DNA of 64,000 nt from Apostichopus japonicus (GCF_037975245.1 NC_092577.1:24797398-24861397), one strand, 5' to 3'. Counted from the stretch's first letter, positions 1-13,204 are shown. Numbers and translations: made by a program. Notes: generated by a model from the sequence alone, not told the origin.

Positions 1-111
1 CAGACGACAAAGCAGATGAGGAAGGACATGGAAGAAGGGCGGACACCCAGCAAACAGACTGGCAGCACACCACTTGGTCGGGGTCATCGCCAGAAGAAAA
101 GAAAAACATAA
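1..111 (+). CDS. Possible 3' end of a coding exon cut by the window edge
   Basis: The frame starting at base 1 is open for 36 codons and ends in TAA at 109-111. The translated tail is strongly basic and ends in a Lys/Arg-rich run (HRQKKRKT), like a nuclear protein C-terminus. A similar arrangement (acidic/Met start, then Lys/Arg, then TPLG) recurs just after an acceptor-like CAG near 649, but that copy has an in-frame stop, so a local duplication is possible. No family is recognised. It could be a chance open frame in a short stretch. Confidence 0.25.
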   Translation, partial: QTTKQMRKDMEEGRTPSKQTGSTPLGRGHRQKKRKT

Positions 112-2045
112 GTACAATGCTCTCATAATATCAGTTAGCAAACATTTGAAAAGTCTGCTTTTCATATGGTGTATATGCTGATCATGTCCTATTTTAGTGC
201 ATAATCATCTGCTTTAAATTAAAATGAAAATGCCTTACAGCCCAAATGAGTGCAATATAATCAGACTCATGAGTGATTATGATCTGTGCCTCAATTATAA
301 ATCATGCCAAAATATATATATTTATCAAATAAACTTCATTTTGATGAAGCTTTGAATTCGGAGTAAATTGACAACTAGACTAACGGTCCAATGGTGTCAC
401 GTATAAAAGACAAATACACAACAAGATTATAAAAGGAAAGTAAAGCATAAATGTGGAATATTTTGTCTTTCCTCTAGGTGCAACATATTGCTTGCCAATG
501 GAATATCCCTTTAATGTATACTTTACAAGGGGGGCTTTTACAGTGCTTTATCATGTGAGGTAGAGTGCAAAATTCAATTTCTTGAAAAGCCTGTGTGAAG
601 GTCATGATTTCATCTTTCATTATTGGTTGTTGTACAACACTTTTGCAGGAAGATATGTAGGAAGATCCTCAAGTGAGAAGGAAAATCAGCGAAACACCAC
701 TTGGTTCCTCCAAAAGGAAGGCATATAGGAGCCTCTGGCTGAAGCGCTAAGAGACGATGGTGACAGTTCAGTCAATGAAGTTGATGTGAGTACATTTTCT
801 TTAAGGAGGACTGCAGGCATTATTTTCACTTTGATATGTTATGATCCAAAACAGTATAAGCTTTCCAATTGCTTTTCCAACACCTTACTGAAGTAGCCAT
901 GTGGTCCAATGTCAGGAGTGTTCCAAAATTGAAAGATATCTATAGCATGTCTTAAGTTGGTGTAGGATCACTGTGGGAGTCAATAGAGCAAAGTCCCTGA
1001 AAGCCAACGTACAAGTTGTATAAATTTTTGGGAAACTGGGGATATTAGGGACACTATAACACCCTGATATATAACAATGCTGAAGTTAAGATATAGTTTT
1101 TATAGATTACAAAAGGGTGTGCAAGTTTGCAAGGATAAGCAACTGTTGACATTCCTGTCTAATTCATTGCGTAATTGTTTGCTGACCTGAGACAAAAAAT
1201 TTCCTTGGTTGATTAGGTTGGACCCCATTAATTAGTTATTCCAATTACTATGGTTAAAAATCAGCTTTTAGCGCAGTCAATACAACATGGATCCTTTTTA
1301 TAAGATGAGCTAATGGTCTTATTGCAGCCACTTTTACTGATAAGCCAATTAGCAACAGTGAACACTTCAAAACAGGCCAACTCTGAGCAAATCTTCCACT
1401 TACTGGCAATTAGTAAATTACATTACTCACTGAACATTAATTTTGTTTCATTTGATATTCCTTATCTTAATCTAATCAGGAATACAACTACACAAATGCA
1501 GCTGACCTGAGTCACATCCAGATGCTGGAGGAAAAAAAATGATAAATTGAAAGAAGACGAGGGTCCTCAGAACGTAAAACAAGAACTTCAGAAGAACAAT
1601 TAGGTTGATGGACAGTGAGTAAATTTTTGTTTGTAATGGATTATACCCATGGATTTAAAAGACTTGATGGAGGGGTCTACTTTTAATATTTTCCACAAAA
1701 TGTTATCACCTGTTCACTCTTGTTTTAAATTCTTATAAGCAGAGAGAGCTGTGGATGCAATGCCTTTGCACAATTTAATCTCATGGGCTCAACATATGGG
1801 TGGAAATAACTAATATTCCCCCCCCATCCCTCCCACTGCCTCTGCACCTTTCCTATTTCCTTGTCTCCCACTTAATTCTCCTTTTGTTCACTAGTCCTTT
1901 TATTTATTTATGTTCAGTTCCACTTATTTTTATACAGCTATCATAATGACCGGTAAACCCCCTATCAGTGTAACAGCAGAAAATACTAACTGCTTGTGAG
2001 ACTTACAGTCCCTTTGCAAAATTAAGTCAAGCACCGCAGAGGATT

Positions 2046-2098
2046 TATATATATATATATATATATATGTAATATGTAATATATATATATATATATGT
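2046..2098. repeat. (TA)n microsatellite
   Basis: Two runs of alternating T and A separated by a short GTAATATGTAA interruption. This is simple-sequence DNA. The minus-strand ORF running through it is an artefact of the TA repeat (Ile/Tyr repeats). Confidence 0.9.
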
Positions 2099-4614
2099 AA
2101 TTTAGGACACAATTTTCATTTCAGGAGACATTGTTTTGTCTCCGAAGTTCTTTCAGATGATATCTCCGCGTTACCGCTAAAATCAAACCCCCCACCAATG
2201 CCAGAGTGTGGAATACTCCATTTAGTAATAGGAGCGTCCAGTCTTCAATACAAGGCAATTTAAAATTGCAAGAAATATACTGAGTTGTTTTGACATTCCA
2301 CTTTGGAGACAATCATTTGTTGGTGAACTACGGGCATATCCTGCTGTATATCTCTTCTAGATTTCTACAGAATATGTTTTTATTACTTCTATACAGGTCC
2401 ATAGTCGCAACGTTATGAATATAACAAAATCGTGAGATATATAGACGATTTCCCGAAAATCGTTCCTATTTTCGTTATGGTAAGTTCTGATGACGTAATT
2501 CATCCGTTCAATTCACTAACCGCACTCGTACGTGTACTAGCTTACAACTTACAAGTGCAAGCCAGGGACATCGGATCAAGTTATTGTGTATGACCAATGG
2601 TAAGTTCATCGAGAAACAGTTAGTTTAGCATGTCATATACGGAATAAACAGTGATTTTACTTTGACAGAGTAAATTTAGGAGGCAAGCCCAGTGATTGCA
2701 TCCACCGAACAATGTTCCGAAGCTGATGGCGTAGGCCGAAGTTATCCTTGACTAACGTTATGCTACAGTTACAATACGCATATCTACCCTACACTACAGT
2801 AGGCCTACATACGGAACTGAAGTGGAGACTAAATGTTTTATTTCTAAATCTAATTATTTATGATGATTATGTTTAGTCTAATTCTTGAAGTATATTCATA
2901 TTTTCTTTTTTCGTTGTCTGTTGTGGTTTTTATAATGCTTATCTTAATAAATCAATCATATAAACTAAGACAGGGTTCATTGGCATACATGAATGATGGA
3001 GATGGAGCGAATAATTGGTCACATTTTGGTTCCATGTAGCTAAATGCTTGAAACAATTTTGAATCTTTTTCATACTTGTCAAATTAATTACATCTACTTC
3101 GATTACTGTTTTTTCCTTGAACGATGGTGCATATTTTTGGACAGTGAAGTTGACTTGGATTTTGCTAGACATTTTGTGTCCTATTGGAATTACCCATGTG
3201 AAATAGCTCACATTTGATGCTGGCTAAAGAAATTAGGTAGGCTATTGCCTAGTCAATTAGTAGTACTAAGGCCTAGGCCTGTAACTACATTAGTAATGAC
3301 TAGTGTTAAGGCCTAAGCCTATATAGCGAAATGTTAGGCCTAGGCAGGCCTAAGCAAAGGCATGTAGCACATATACACATAAGTAAGTCTACGTTAGGCC
3401 CTACACTAAGTTCTAAGTTTATGTGTTCCGCTATTTGCACTTGTACTTCCCTTGTACTCTAACTTCAAAGTTGTGAATAATTAGTGGGCTACGTCATACT
3501 CATGGTCTTACATTCAAAGCCTTGATAATTTCACATCTAGGGCTAATACTCAGAGTCCTACAAACTCCCTTAACCCTAAGTAAAGGGTTTGTTGTACCTG
3601 CATAATTGTTTAGGTCTAGGGTTAGGCTGTGGTGGCTGTAGGGAATCAGAATCTGATTTAAAGGGGAGGGGGACTTAAAAACTGCACTTTGCCTTGGCTA
3701 GAGAAGAAAAATGGAAACATCAAACATACAAAGCTTTGAATCCAGCACTTGAAGCAATATCTCCCCGCTGCCCTTGTCCCCGGATTAAGGATTTTAAATA
3801 GGCATTGTGACTTGTACCTCCACTGTTCTTCACTCATGAGAATTAGTAAAAGGGTCAAATGCAGTCATCCCAATTTTTTCTGTATTTCAAGCTTGTCTGG
3901 CTCTTTCCAACAAGACCATTCATTTGTTTCTGAATTGTTAAATTTATGGAAGATAAGTCCTTGGATCTATATGTCATTCATAATTCTTTTATATCATTCT
4001 TGAAACATGAAAGTACTTTTGAGGGAGATGAGATTTGACAGGTACAATGTTCTGATGGTTTAAAAGTTAGGCTCAGGGGTCGACTGGTTATGCCCTTTAA
4101 ATAAGGTTACCAGTTATGGTAAGATAAAGCCACTTTCACTATGACTTGTATAGGAAGCACTTTGGAGATTGCCTGTTGTATCTACTTAGACCCTGTGTTG
4201 GATACCACACAGGTAATAACAAACAAAATTGTTGTCACTTGTCAAAGTGTGTTGTGTACAGAAATGTCTTTTCATCCATTTTCAAGCAAGGTATCCCCCC
4301 CCCCCCCACCACCCGCTCCCTGAAGAAGTCTATGTAAGGCGAACTGCATCGTAGCATACCAATCATGTTTGTTAATATGACACTGTTTTTCATATACTGA
4401 ACCAATACTGTTATATACACATGCGTAGGCCTACTGTATGTAGTGGCAAATACAAAACTCTTTATCCTCAATCTCAAAGAAGTGGCAAATAAAGGAGCTT
4501 TGATGCTCATTATTATATATAAATAGAGGTTATGTAACAGTGAAACAGATTTAGAATAGGTATATTTTCCTGCATTTATAGAAGTGCTTTATCATTTTTA
4601 TACTACAGCCCATA

Positions 4615-4728
4615 ATGACTTGTGAATGTGATGTGGACTGGACAGTCGTTTCAATTATATTAGCACTAACTGGCATCGCAGCTGTACTGATTTACATATC
4701 ATTTATACTACTTATGCATCCATGGTAA
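4615..4728 (+). CDS. Possible terminal exon for a short single-span membrane peptide
   Basis: An acceptor-like TATACTACAG ends at 4608 and is followed by ATG at 4615 and an open frame of 37 residues ending in TAA at 4726-4728. Residues about 11-33 are an unbroken hydrophobic stretch (VVSIILALTGIAAVLIYIS), long enough for one membrane span, and are preceded by an acidic Cys-containing head (TCECDVDW). It may be the last exon of a small membrane protein or a chance ORF. No family is recognised and no upstream exon could be joined with confidence. Confidence 0.3.
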   Translation: MTCECDVDWTVVSIILALTGIAAVLIYISFILLMHPW

Positions 4729-6087
4729 AGGAACTTTCACAATTATTCTTTGTTTTTTACCATACAAATTATGCATATTTGTTCAACCTATGTCTACTAT
4801 AAGAAAACAGTTTTCAATTGAAAGGGTTGTGTCATACTGTACACAGTATTGTAATGTGAAATTTGTACAGTTATGTGATATCCTACTTCAGAGTGCCGCT
4901 GTGACAGCACTAAAGAACATATAGGCCGACCCAAAATGTGTAACACCTACCTTACTGCCCAGTCCCTAATTTTTAAGATTATTTTTGAGATTTAACTGCA
5001 TATATGTAAAACAGCAAATAGCACAATCACTTTAGGAATAATTTCTATTTTATAAAATTAATGGCCTTATGTAGAATCATCTCTATACATAAAAACAAAG
5101 GACTACATTTGTTAGTTTTAAATGTATATATAAATTAATCCTTACATTGATCCAGATGAATAAATCAACCAAATGAGATTGTGCACTCAGTGTTCCAAGA
5201 ATGGTGTGTTCAATGTATTAGTTTGTAACACCCCGCCTGTCCCATGCTATTTTCATTTCTGAAATGTTTATATTAAAGGATGCAATTCCGCAGAAATCTA
5301 TGCTATACATGCAGTTGCACTGATATTTTTGGAGAATTTTACAATTGGACATGGCTTGTTGCTGCAAGTAGTGTATAGAGGAGGCACTTGCTGAAATAAT
5401 AGCTGATCTCAGCAGTGATGATGAGGGTTTTGCTCCTTGAATTCAGCATTACAGTGATAATAGTTCACATTGTAAGTTAAATTTATCAAACTAAACACTT
5501 TCAAAGTATTTCAAAGTATATACCATAAGAATGTAAATTTAGTTTCCAACAATATTTATGTATGTTATGTTAGGCCTTGGCAAATGATTAATTCAACTAA
5601 AGTAGTCTACAAAGTGCAATATTATGCCTGGCCTGGTCCAGTTATATGTGTAAGCATTGCTGATGTGACAGGCTTTTAAATATGCAAAAATTACTACGTG
5701 CCACACGGTCAGAGCAGGGGTAACTTGTGATGCAATAATAGCGTGTTCAAAATGAGAATGTCAAAGACACAGTTCAATTTCTCTTCTGTTTCTATCCAAT
5801 AACCTGTAAATGTGTGTGAGTACTCACAAGAGGACAAAGTCTGTCTAGTCTATGTATAATTACCTTCACCTGACATGAAAATTTCACTGATTGACAATGA
5901 CAGGGTAACCTTTCTATCGTTAGGAGTTAGTATAAAAAGGACAAAAAACAAAGGAAAATATCATAAGAATTTACAGTTAAAAAGCATGATTCTGGAGACA
6001 GGCCTCTCCGCCTAGTTTTGTTCAGTACAGGGTTAGGGTTTGATTTAGTTCCAATTCTGATGATTTTTTTGGGGGAAAACTGCAAAC

Positions 6088-6612
6088 ATGGGTGCTCCAA
6101 CAGATGCTCCTCCACCATATCCCGATGGCGAAAAAGCAGGTATTACATAAAGCTAACACTCGTTTGTAAACAGTAATCTATGGAATCATTTCTGTTGCTC
6201 AGAGGTGCCAGTTGGAATGCAGAATCAAATATAATTTTTCCCAATTTTTTCTTTGTTACTGATTTATTACGTTCAGTGATATGCTCACGCCAGGCTGCGG
6301 CGGGAAGGCATGTGTTGGCCGTGCACGGCAGTTCTAAATCCCTCCAAGTACAAAGAGGATTGTCTACATTGCATTGTCATCGTCAACATTGTCCGCATAA
6401 CTTCTACCCAGCAACATGTTTTTTTCTGCATTCATTTTTTACACCCGTTACAACCCTTTTCTCCTCTTGTGATTACAGATTCACCTCCTTATACCGAGGG
6501 CACGGCTTACCCTCCTCTCTTGCAACAGGGATATCCACAAATGGGGCAATTACCTCAAGCACAACAGCCAGCCCCAGGGTATTCGGCACAACAACCAGCC
6601 CCAGGGCATCAG
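6088..6612 (+). CDS. Two exons of a Pro/Tyr/Gln-rich protein N-terminus
   Basis: ATG at 6088 opens a 52-nt exon (MGAPTDAPPPYPDGEKA) ending at 6139 before GTATTA. A pyrimidine-rich acceptor (GATTACAG) ends at 6478. The second exon (6479-6612) joins in matching phase and encodes SPPYTEG, PQMGQLPQAQQPAPG and a second QQPAPG repeat before a GTATAT donor. PPxY/PPPY motifs with PxxP/QPAPG repeats are typical of cytosolic N-termini of small membrane proteins such as scramblase-, LITAF- or lifeguard-like families, where they recruit WW-domain E3 ligases. That family link is an inference from composition only. The downstream exons that would define the family were not found. This is one of the few segments with no stop or frameshift, so it may be host sequence. 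Confidence 0.45.
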
Positions 6613-7212
6613 GTATATGTCCACATCCCCGCCTCTCCCCCTCCCCCCACTCCAATCTAGTTTCTTGGTTGCTGTTTGGTGATATTCCTTTGCACGATAT
6701 TGATATATTACATCATATACAACCTACGTGGGTTATCATTTTTCATCATACTACTTTATCAGTTTTTGCACTGTTGCAGGCAGGATACTGCACCGCACTG
6801 CACGTATATTGCAGTGTATTTCTTGTATTGCAGTATGAAAGTCGATTGAAACCTTTAATATTAAAAAATATCGAAACTAGCCAGAGTTTTCTTTTAGTCT
6901 TTCTCTTGTTTGTGGAATTTGAAAAATGATAAAATTGGGAGACAATGAATACATACTGCAGTAACACAAAGTCTGTACCAGTGGCGTTTCCTCTAATAAA
7001 TTAAATGTTACAGCCAAAATATCTTTGACAAAAGTATACATAGTGTCATAGGACTATAGTAACAGGCTATTGTATATTAAATCAGGCTTTGTAATTATTT
7101 CAAAGTTTGTTTACAGGCCTGTGCAATTGCATAGACAGTAAATGATCCAAAGCTGCAATCCTCAATTGAATATGACATTCATATACATGCTTTCTTTTGC
7201 TTTATGCTAAGG

Positions 7213-8755
7213 ATTCTGATGAAAGCGATGATGATCAGCCTGTAAGTTTGTGAGGTCGACTATATCATTAGCAAAGCAATAGTTACCAAAACACTTCGTA
7301 ACATTTTCACTTGAACACTTCATTGGTAAATTTTGCCACTTCCTTGTAGACACCACCCTTCTCTAATTATCTAAATTGGTAGGTAGGGTCCCTTTAAGGC
7401 TTTCAGTTTATTTCAAAGTCTGTGTATCGGAAACATGCAGAATCTTTGTATATGAAGATATGCTTGAAGTTTAAGAAACTTTGGTTGGGTAAAACATTTG
7501 GTTTGTCTGAAAATGAAGAGCTGGCATGAGCCGAATGGCACAATGTGATATCAGATTACTACAAAGGTAGTCACTTCGGTGACTATTTAGTTGATATTCA
7601 ATCTGGAATGCTTATCGTCAAATTGGTCCATGATTTCTGGAAGCTTCAAGTTTCTATAAACATTGATAAATTTCAACCTTGTGTCAATAAATTTTTCTAC
7701 ATTTGTAATATTTTTATTAGTATATTGCCCTGTTATAGATTTTATATATCTATACTTTGAAGTATCCTGTATTTTTTTTCTATTTTATACAGCCCCAACA
7801 GAATATGCGATGCGGTAGACGAAAATTGCGTGACTATGTTTCAGATAGTGAGGACTCTGATGAGGATTGTTCTGATAGCAATGGGGTGTTGCAACGACTT
7901 GCAAATCTACGTTACTTAAGAGAAGGAAACTACAAAAAACCAAGAAGAACATGCCCATTTTGCTCTAAATCCTACAGTGAGAAACTGGCAAGACACATTG
8001 GAACTATCCATAGACACATTCCACAAGTTGCTGCAGCATTGAAGTTTCCAAAGAAGGAAATGGATGAAGCCTTTTCAAAGATGAGGAAGGAGGGGATCCT
8101 GATGGTAAACAAAGAAAAGATGAAAAACAGAACACCAGTGTTCGAGAGAGAGAGAAACATGCATCCAATCAACCCCTTGTCATGTGTGGACTATGCAAAG
8201 GTTTCTATGTCAAAAAGTGTTTCTCCAGACATAAGATAAAGTGTCAAGGAGATAGCTGTGAAGAAGCATGTACAATACCTGTGTCATTACTAATGTCTGA
8301 AACAACAAACCAAAAGAAACTTTTGTCCGAGTTTAGTGTAAACATTTTATACAAATTCCGAGGCGATGAAGTTGGTTCTATTTGCAGAGAGGACCCTGTG
8401 ATCCTGAATGTTGGCAAAAGACTATGGGATAAGGGAAGGGCCAAGGAAAACAAGAAAACGGAGGTTCGAAAGTCTGTAATGAGTGACATGAGGAGACTTG
8501 CCTGACTTTATCTGCACTTCAAGGAGCAAAAGACATCCATGCTTCACATTTTACTCTGGAAACCGGTACATCAAGGGATATGTTTGATCGAAAGAACTTC
8601 AGCATCCTGAGTCAAGCAATTAATGCTTACACACTAAACAAAGAGAAAGCCACTACACTTCATGTAGTTCTATGGTCTCAATGCGAAAGGCTCGTGTACG
8701 TACGTGTACGTGTGTTTTGTCTAGTCTCATCTCATAGCGTCACTACTACGGAAGC
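7213..8755 (+). pseudogene. Zinc-finger N-terminal half of a tyrosine-recombinase-family gene, copy 1 (broken)
   Basis: A small acidic exon (7213-7242, DSDESDDDQP) with a GTAAGT donor is followed, after a TTTTATACAG acceptor near 7792, by an exon with an Asp/Ser-rich stretch (YVSDSEDSDEDCSDS) and a zinc finger, CPFCSKSYSEKLARH..IH. A second Cys/His motif (CGLCKGFYVKKCFSRHKIKC) lies in another frame after a slip inside the GAGAGAGAGA run near 8145. A further slip near 8502 is needed to reach the segment with FDRKNFSILSQAI (to about 8660). The order (acidic region, C2C-H-H finger, second Cys/His finger, KNF block) matches the longer gene at 32852-36079. This copy stops before the catalytic domain. 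It is a relic of the same family. Confidence 0.6.
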
Positions 8756-8759
8756 GTAG

Positions 8760-9940
8760 AGAAGACATCAGTTATGGACAAAATGCACTGCTATGCAAGA
8801 CGACAATTATACACATTTTCAAGAGTTAAACGTATTTTATCATGTTACGAATTCAACAACTCGAGAATTTGTGTAATATTGGCATGTTGTCGAGAAGCAG
8901 CTCTGCAAAACATGATAATATGTTGATGTATGTGCATGATTTCCCTGTTTTGGTTGTATTTAGTGTAAGGGATTTTGTGATAATTTCCACTGCCACTTGT
9001 GTAGACAGTTCAAGCTTATAAATTTCATTCATAATGAAGTGTGATCTACGTCATATTTAACAGCACAAGTAAACTGTAGCAAGGTTCTAACAAATTTACC
9101 ATAGGATCAAACATATTATACCTAACAGCTAGGCTAACACTCATATATAAGTAATGCAACAAAAAGTAAATACTGCTTAATAGTGAATGTATTGAAGAGA
9201 CAGAGCAACATTTACAACTTTGGGGTCTATTAGTTTTCACCTTAGTGTCATTAAGAAGGTAAAGTACACATGGCTTGCAATTTACTATCACAGAATAAGT
9301 TCACTAGGCAGCACTTCTTCCTCTCTGTGGTGTACTTAATGTGAAATATCCCTTTCACCATTGTATAAATGTTATGAAAAAGTTAAACGTACAAGTATAT
9401 AACGTTTGGACTAAAACTACAATTTTGAGGACTGTTAATATAACACTGAGAATGGCAGCAGTCCTTGCAGTTTAAATCAAACTGAAAACATGCTGTGTCT
9501 CTGCCTATATGTTACTCTGAGGTGCTAACAGATGATAAATCTCTCATGAATGCTCAGCTTTTGAGTTCAGGGAGCATTGATGTTGCATCTGCAGATAGGG
9601 TATAGGTATTTAATACATATTTAATATAGGTATTTGAACCTATTCTTACCTGTAAAATTTCAATCACAAGCATACTATTAATTCCTGCCCATCACAAAAT
9701 AACTTTTCATAGTTTGACATATTTTTCTGTTAAAGGATTCACATTTTATTCCTCTAGCTTTTGTGGGTTTATAACAAGACGGGCAGATCAAAGTATATTG
9801 CTTGCTTGGTACCGGCCTCAGTTCAGTGGCTGAAAGATAGCACACCTTCAGTCAAAACTAGCAAAGGTGCCCCTCAAAAAATTGTTTTTTAGATTTCATA
9901 TACTTTCGCATAATCTCACATTTTAGAGCTGATATAGTTC
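8760..9940. other. Spacer
   Basis: AT-rich sequence after the truncated zinc-finger gene. A short ACGTACGTGTACGTGTG run is at about 8696-8713. No coding frame, RNA gene or terminal-repeat structure is visible. Confidence 0.5.
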
Positions 9941-9948
9941 CTTTAAAC

Positions 9949-10506
9949 CAGGGTTTCCGTAACTTTATCCCCCACGAACCCCCTTTGGATGTCACGATCG
10001 GAGCCATTATACTATAATGCGCATAACAGTGCTTCCTAAAAGATCAAGTTCAAATAGTGTTGAACTGGTATATCATGCTAAAACAGGCTAGTGACTGCAT
10101 GTTTTCCTGAACGACAATTTTGAAGCCTGAATTTATGCTACCTTTGCTTTGTATCGGTAAAATGGAGGTCATCCAAAGTAATAATAATTACTTTGGCCAA
10201 CCTTTCAGTTACTTTCTCAGCTCTCTATCTTCACGACGTACTGTGATGCGTACACCAACTTCAGTAATGCGGCCTGTGTCTGTTTAATGATTTAGTTATT
10301 TATCACATGCACGGTATGGAAGTGCTTATGGAACCGAAAGCAGTTTGTCGATAGGTACGACTTGTACATTACTAAATTATATGATATATCAGACTTAGTT
10401 CAACACAAACTACACTAGATTTGACATTCAGAAACGTCTCACGAACCCCCTGAGATGGACTCACGCACCCCCTGGGGCGTTCATGCACCCAGTAAGGTAA
10501 CCCGTG
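9949..10506. mobile_element. hAT-type non-autonomous element (MITE), 558 bp
   Basis: The left end begins CAGGGTTTCCGTAACTTTAT and the right end, read inward on the other strand, begins CACGGGTTACCTTACTGG, giving an imperfect terminal inverted repeat. The flanks are CTTTAAAC (9941-9948) and CTTTACAC (10507-10514), an 8-bp target duplication with one mismatch. Eight-bp duplications and CAGGG..-type ends are characteristic of the hAT superfamily. Both arms carry CACGAACCCCC-like motifs. No ORF is inside. Confidence 0.75.
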
Positions 10507-10981
10507 CTTTACACAGGTGTTACCTAGCATATTGCCTGACCAGAACATGATACCGAACGTTCTGCAAGTTGTGGTAGCTCATAAGAAGAGCCTCATCGTG
10601 CACGCGATAGGAGCACTGAGTTACTGGATAGGATCGGAGTTAGCTCTCAGATTTGTCAGCCTAGCACGCACAACGTTGGACCTATCTTGCCGCTCATAGT
10701 ACAACTTTAACGTTCTTCATGTAATCGCTTCATGTCAACTTTTGCCTTAGTAATGCTAACAAAAAATTGAGTTACTGGAATACGTCAGGTACGTTCTAAT
10801 CAGAGCTGAAGTAGAGACGCAGTTATATTTGATCTCAATCTTTCATTAAAGCCTAACGTATCATTAGCGCTACTGTTAACCGGTAAAAAGGAAGCTAGGC
10901 TAAGTCAAGACTATAGCCTAATCTTTCATCCTCTGCTGAACTTCTGTGCCACTTCTTAACCTTTGTTTCATAGCTTTCGTA

Positions 10982-11278
10982 ATGGCTTTGTGCTTGCTTA
11001 TTTTAAGAAGAGTCACAAAACTGAAAGTCGTTCAGGATCAATGGCTAAACTATTTCAGGGGACCAACCATAGAAAACACAGTAGAACCTCCAGTTGTCGG
11101 TGCAAGTCATGTTTCACTTCCAGAGCCACAGGCTACTGTTACTTGTGGTAGGCCTGTTTCTCCATATAGACCAAGGACTACTAGTTCACATGACAATCGT
11201 TCAAGACGGAACTTTAGTCCTACAGCTAGTGGTAGTCGATTCATTCAACCCTCAGACCGAGTTGTCTACAACATATAA
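10982..11278 (+). CDS. Possible exon for a small membrane-anchored, Ser/Arg-rich protein
   Basis: After an acceptor-like TTTGTTTCATAG (ending ~10973) an ATG at 10982 opens 98 codons to TAA at 11276-11278. The N-terminus (MALCLLILRRV), extended upstream in frame by LLNLCFIAFV, forms a hydrophobic segment followed by basic residues, so a signal anchor is plausible. The rest is Pro/Ser/Arg/Thr-rich with no recognised domain. A donor-like GGTAAAC follows at ~11384. It may be a genuine small gene or a chance ORF; no homologous family is recognised. Confidence 0.3.
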   Translation: MALCLLILRRVTKLKVVQDQWLNYFRGPTIENTVEPPVVGASHVSLPEPQATVTCGRPVSPYRPRTTSSHDNRSRRNFSPTASGSRFIQPSDRVVYNI

Positions 11279-11399
11279 TAGACCAAGACACCCTCCGAGT
11301 GGTGCCACTATAGATCAGTGACTACCAACTGAAGATGGTCCCTTGGTGGATAACGACTATGAAATATTTAGATTACCATATAAGGTAAACATTTGTGAT

Positions 11400-13200
11400 G
11401 TTGCCAACATTTGCTGGTCATAATTACTTAAATGTTTGTTTATTTACCCCCACTAAACTGCCAGAGGCATAGTAGCTAGAGGTAAACGGTTTAGCTGGAT
11501 TTGGGCATAGTTGAAACGGGGAGTTGTTTCCATAAAAACTCCCTGGTTGAAACAATGCATGTTACTCTTACATAAATTAATTTTTGTTGTTGAAATACTA
11601 TTGGTACATATATAGCTAGGTGCTAGAAGCAGCCATTTGCAATGGTTTTAAGCCTCAAACTACTACCTTGTGGGAATGAGAACTGAAGAAAAGTGTATGA
11701 AATTATGAGTAAATCCATCATCAACTATAAATTGTGCTATGACATTGATGCATATGGATTAAGGATGTATTTGCAAGTTAATAATGAAGTCATAATGCAA
11801 AACAAATATGTAAATGTACTCCATACGTTTCACATAAAAGAATCATAATGTCTACAACCATACTAAAGACAGGCTGTAATATATAACTTCCAATGCACAT
11901 TTTAACGCAAAGTGAACATACACAACCCCAAAATATGTTGTCAAGTTTCTAACTCACCTGTAGGGTGGGTTGTGTTTCTCTATCATTGTATTTCCCACTG
12001 CCAAGAAGTTAACCCAAACTGGTAGATGATACTTACAGAAGATATGTAGTACAAAAAAAAAACAATATTTAGGCTAATAGTGCAGTTAGAGAGTGCTTTA
12101 TGAGGAAGAGTGTTCTGTTTATATTTGTTCATTCTACTATTTTTTACTTTTTTCTTACATTTTTATTAACCACTGTAATTGCTAATGTTTTGGTGAACAT
12201 AGCTAATAGGTTAATGTTCTTATCCTTGCATCCCTAAGTTATATATCTTTTAGTTCAATACCAATACAAATATTGAATCTCAAGGAGCAAAATCATGCAA
12301 AAGGCTATACTAAACAACACTGAACAGTTTGTGTACCTCCATTTACCATCGGAATTACTCCGTTACTGTACAAGATCAGCTGTAGATTTGACAGTTGATG
12401 CCTGTTCATCTAATTTTCCCTTGGTGTTTGTGAAGCAATGTAACAGCCAACACATGATATAAGTTACATGGCAACTTAAGAACAGAGAATTTCACGTCTT
12501 CAAAAAAAATTGTGAAAACACATGTTCATTTGGTGTCCCTCCTTTACCGTGATGTTTTTCATGCCATATTTTTCCTACAATAACAGCTACAATAATTAAG
12601 TTTATGGGTATGAAGCAAGTAACTACCTGTCTAGATAACCACACAAACAAAATTCAAAATACTCCCCCAAACTAAAGCAAAGAGAGACAAAATGTGTAAG
12701 GAATACAGTCAAATGTCCCTCCGTTACCGCATGACCTTGCCCATTTTGTTAACTTAAACTTCGAGCTGCATATGATAAACGTTTTCATTCCTGGTCTTGC
12801 ATAAGAGGCAATACTATTTCTTTGTTATCAAGTGGGTTTATATAAATTTTTTGGGAAGGTTCCAGTATGGATATTTAAACTGAACTTTCAGTACCTTATA
12901 CATGTTTTAAATTTAACAAGCCAACTTAACAGAAAAGTTATGTTTTGAGTTTCATAATATAAATATTTTCATTTAGAATCTCTGGAAAGTGACAGTTCAT
13001 GTTTTGTCTTAATGTCAGCTACTCTAGGTAAGATGTGAATGCAAAGTACTTGAAATATGGGTGTGCACTAATCTGTATTCACGAAAACATAATGTTAATA
13101 CAGTAGGCCTACAGTTCATAATTAATGGTGACAATAGACCTACCTGACAGCATCATTAGTGCAGACAATTCTAACCAGCTAGATGATCATGTAAAATATA
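11400..13200. other. Spacer
   Basis: AT-rich sequence without a credible coding frame. The motif CTCCgTTACCG recurs (around 12357, 12538, 12719) as ACTCCGTTACTG, CTCCTTTACCG and CTCCGTTACCG, suggesting fragments of an unclassified dispersed repeat. Nothing else is identified. Confidence 0.4.
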
Positions 13201-13204
13201 CATC

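Larger units (their letters stand above)
112..6087. other. Spacer with a few exon-like islands
   Basis: Mostly AT-rich, non-coding in all frames beyond short chance ORFs. Visible items are: an acceptor-bounded segment near 649-785 ending in a GTGAGT donor; an acceptor-bounded 20-codon open segment near 1480-1541 that ends in an A8 run; a (TA)n microsatellite at about 2046-2098; a CpG-richer patch near 2480-2600 ending in a GGTAAGTTC donor that looks like a non-coding first exon; an AGGCCTA-rich cluster at 3255-3360; and a C13-type run near 4293. No gene is called from these except the small ORF listed separately. Confidence 0.5.

Noticed and set aside
1930-2312. Minus-strand ORFs with hydrophobic stretches
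   Set aside because: One runs through the (TA)n microsatellite, and neither has a clear start context or homology; only the plus-strand TM-like ORF at 4615 was kept, at low confidence.
6180-6929. 249-codon plus-strand ORF
   Set aside because: It crosses the intron and overlaps the Pro/Tyr-rich exon in another frame; the composition is unlike a protein and the splice-supported frame explains the region better.
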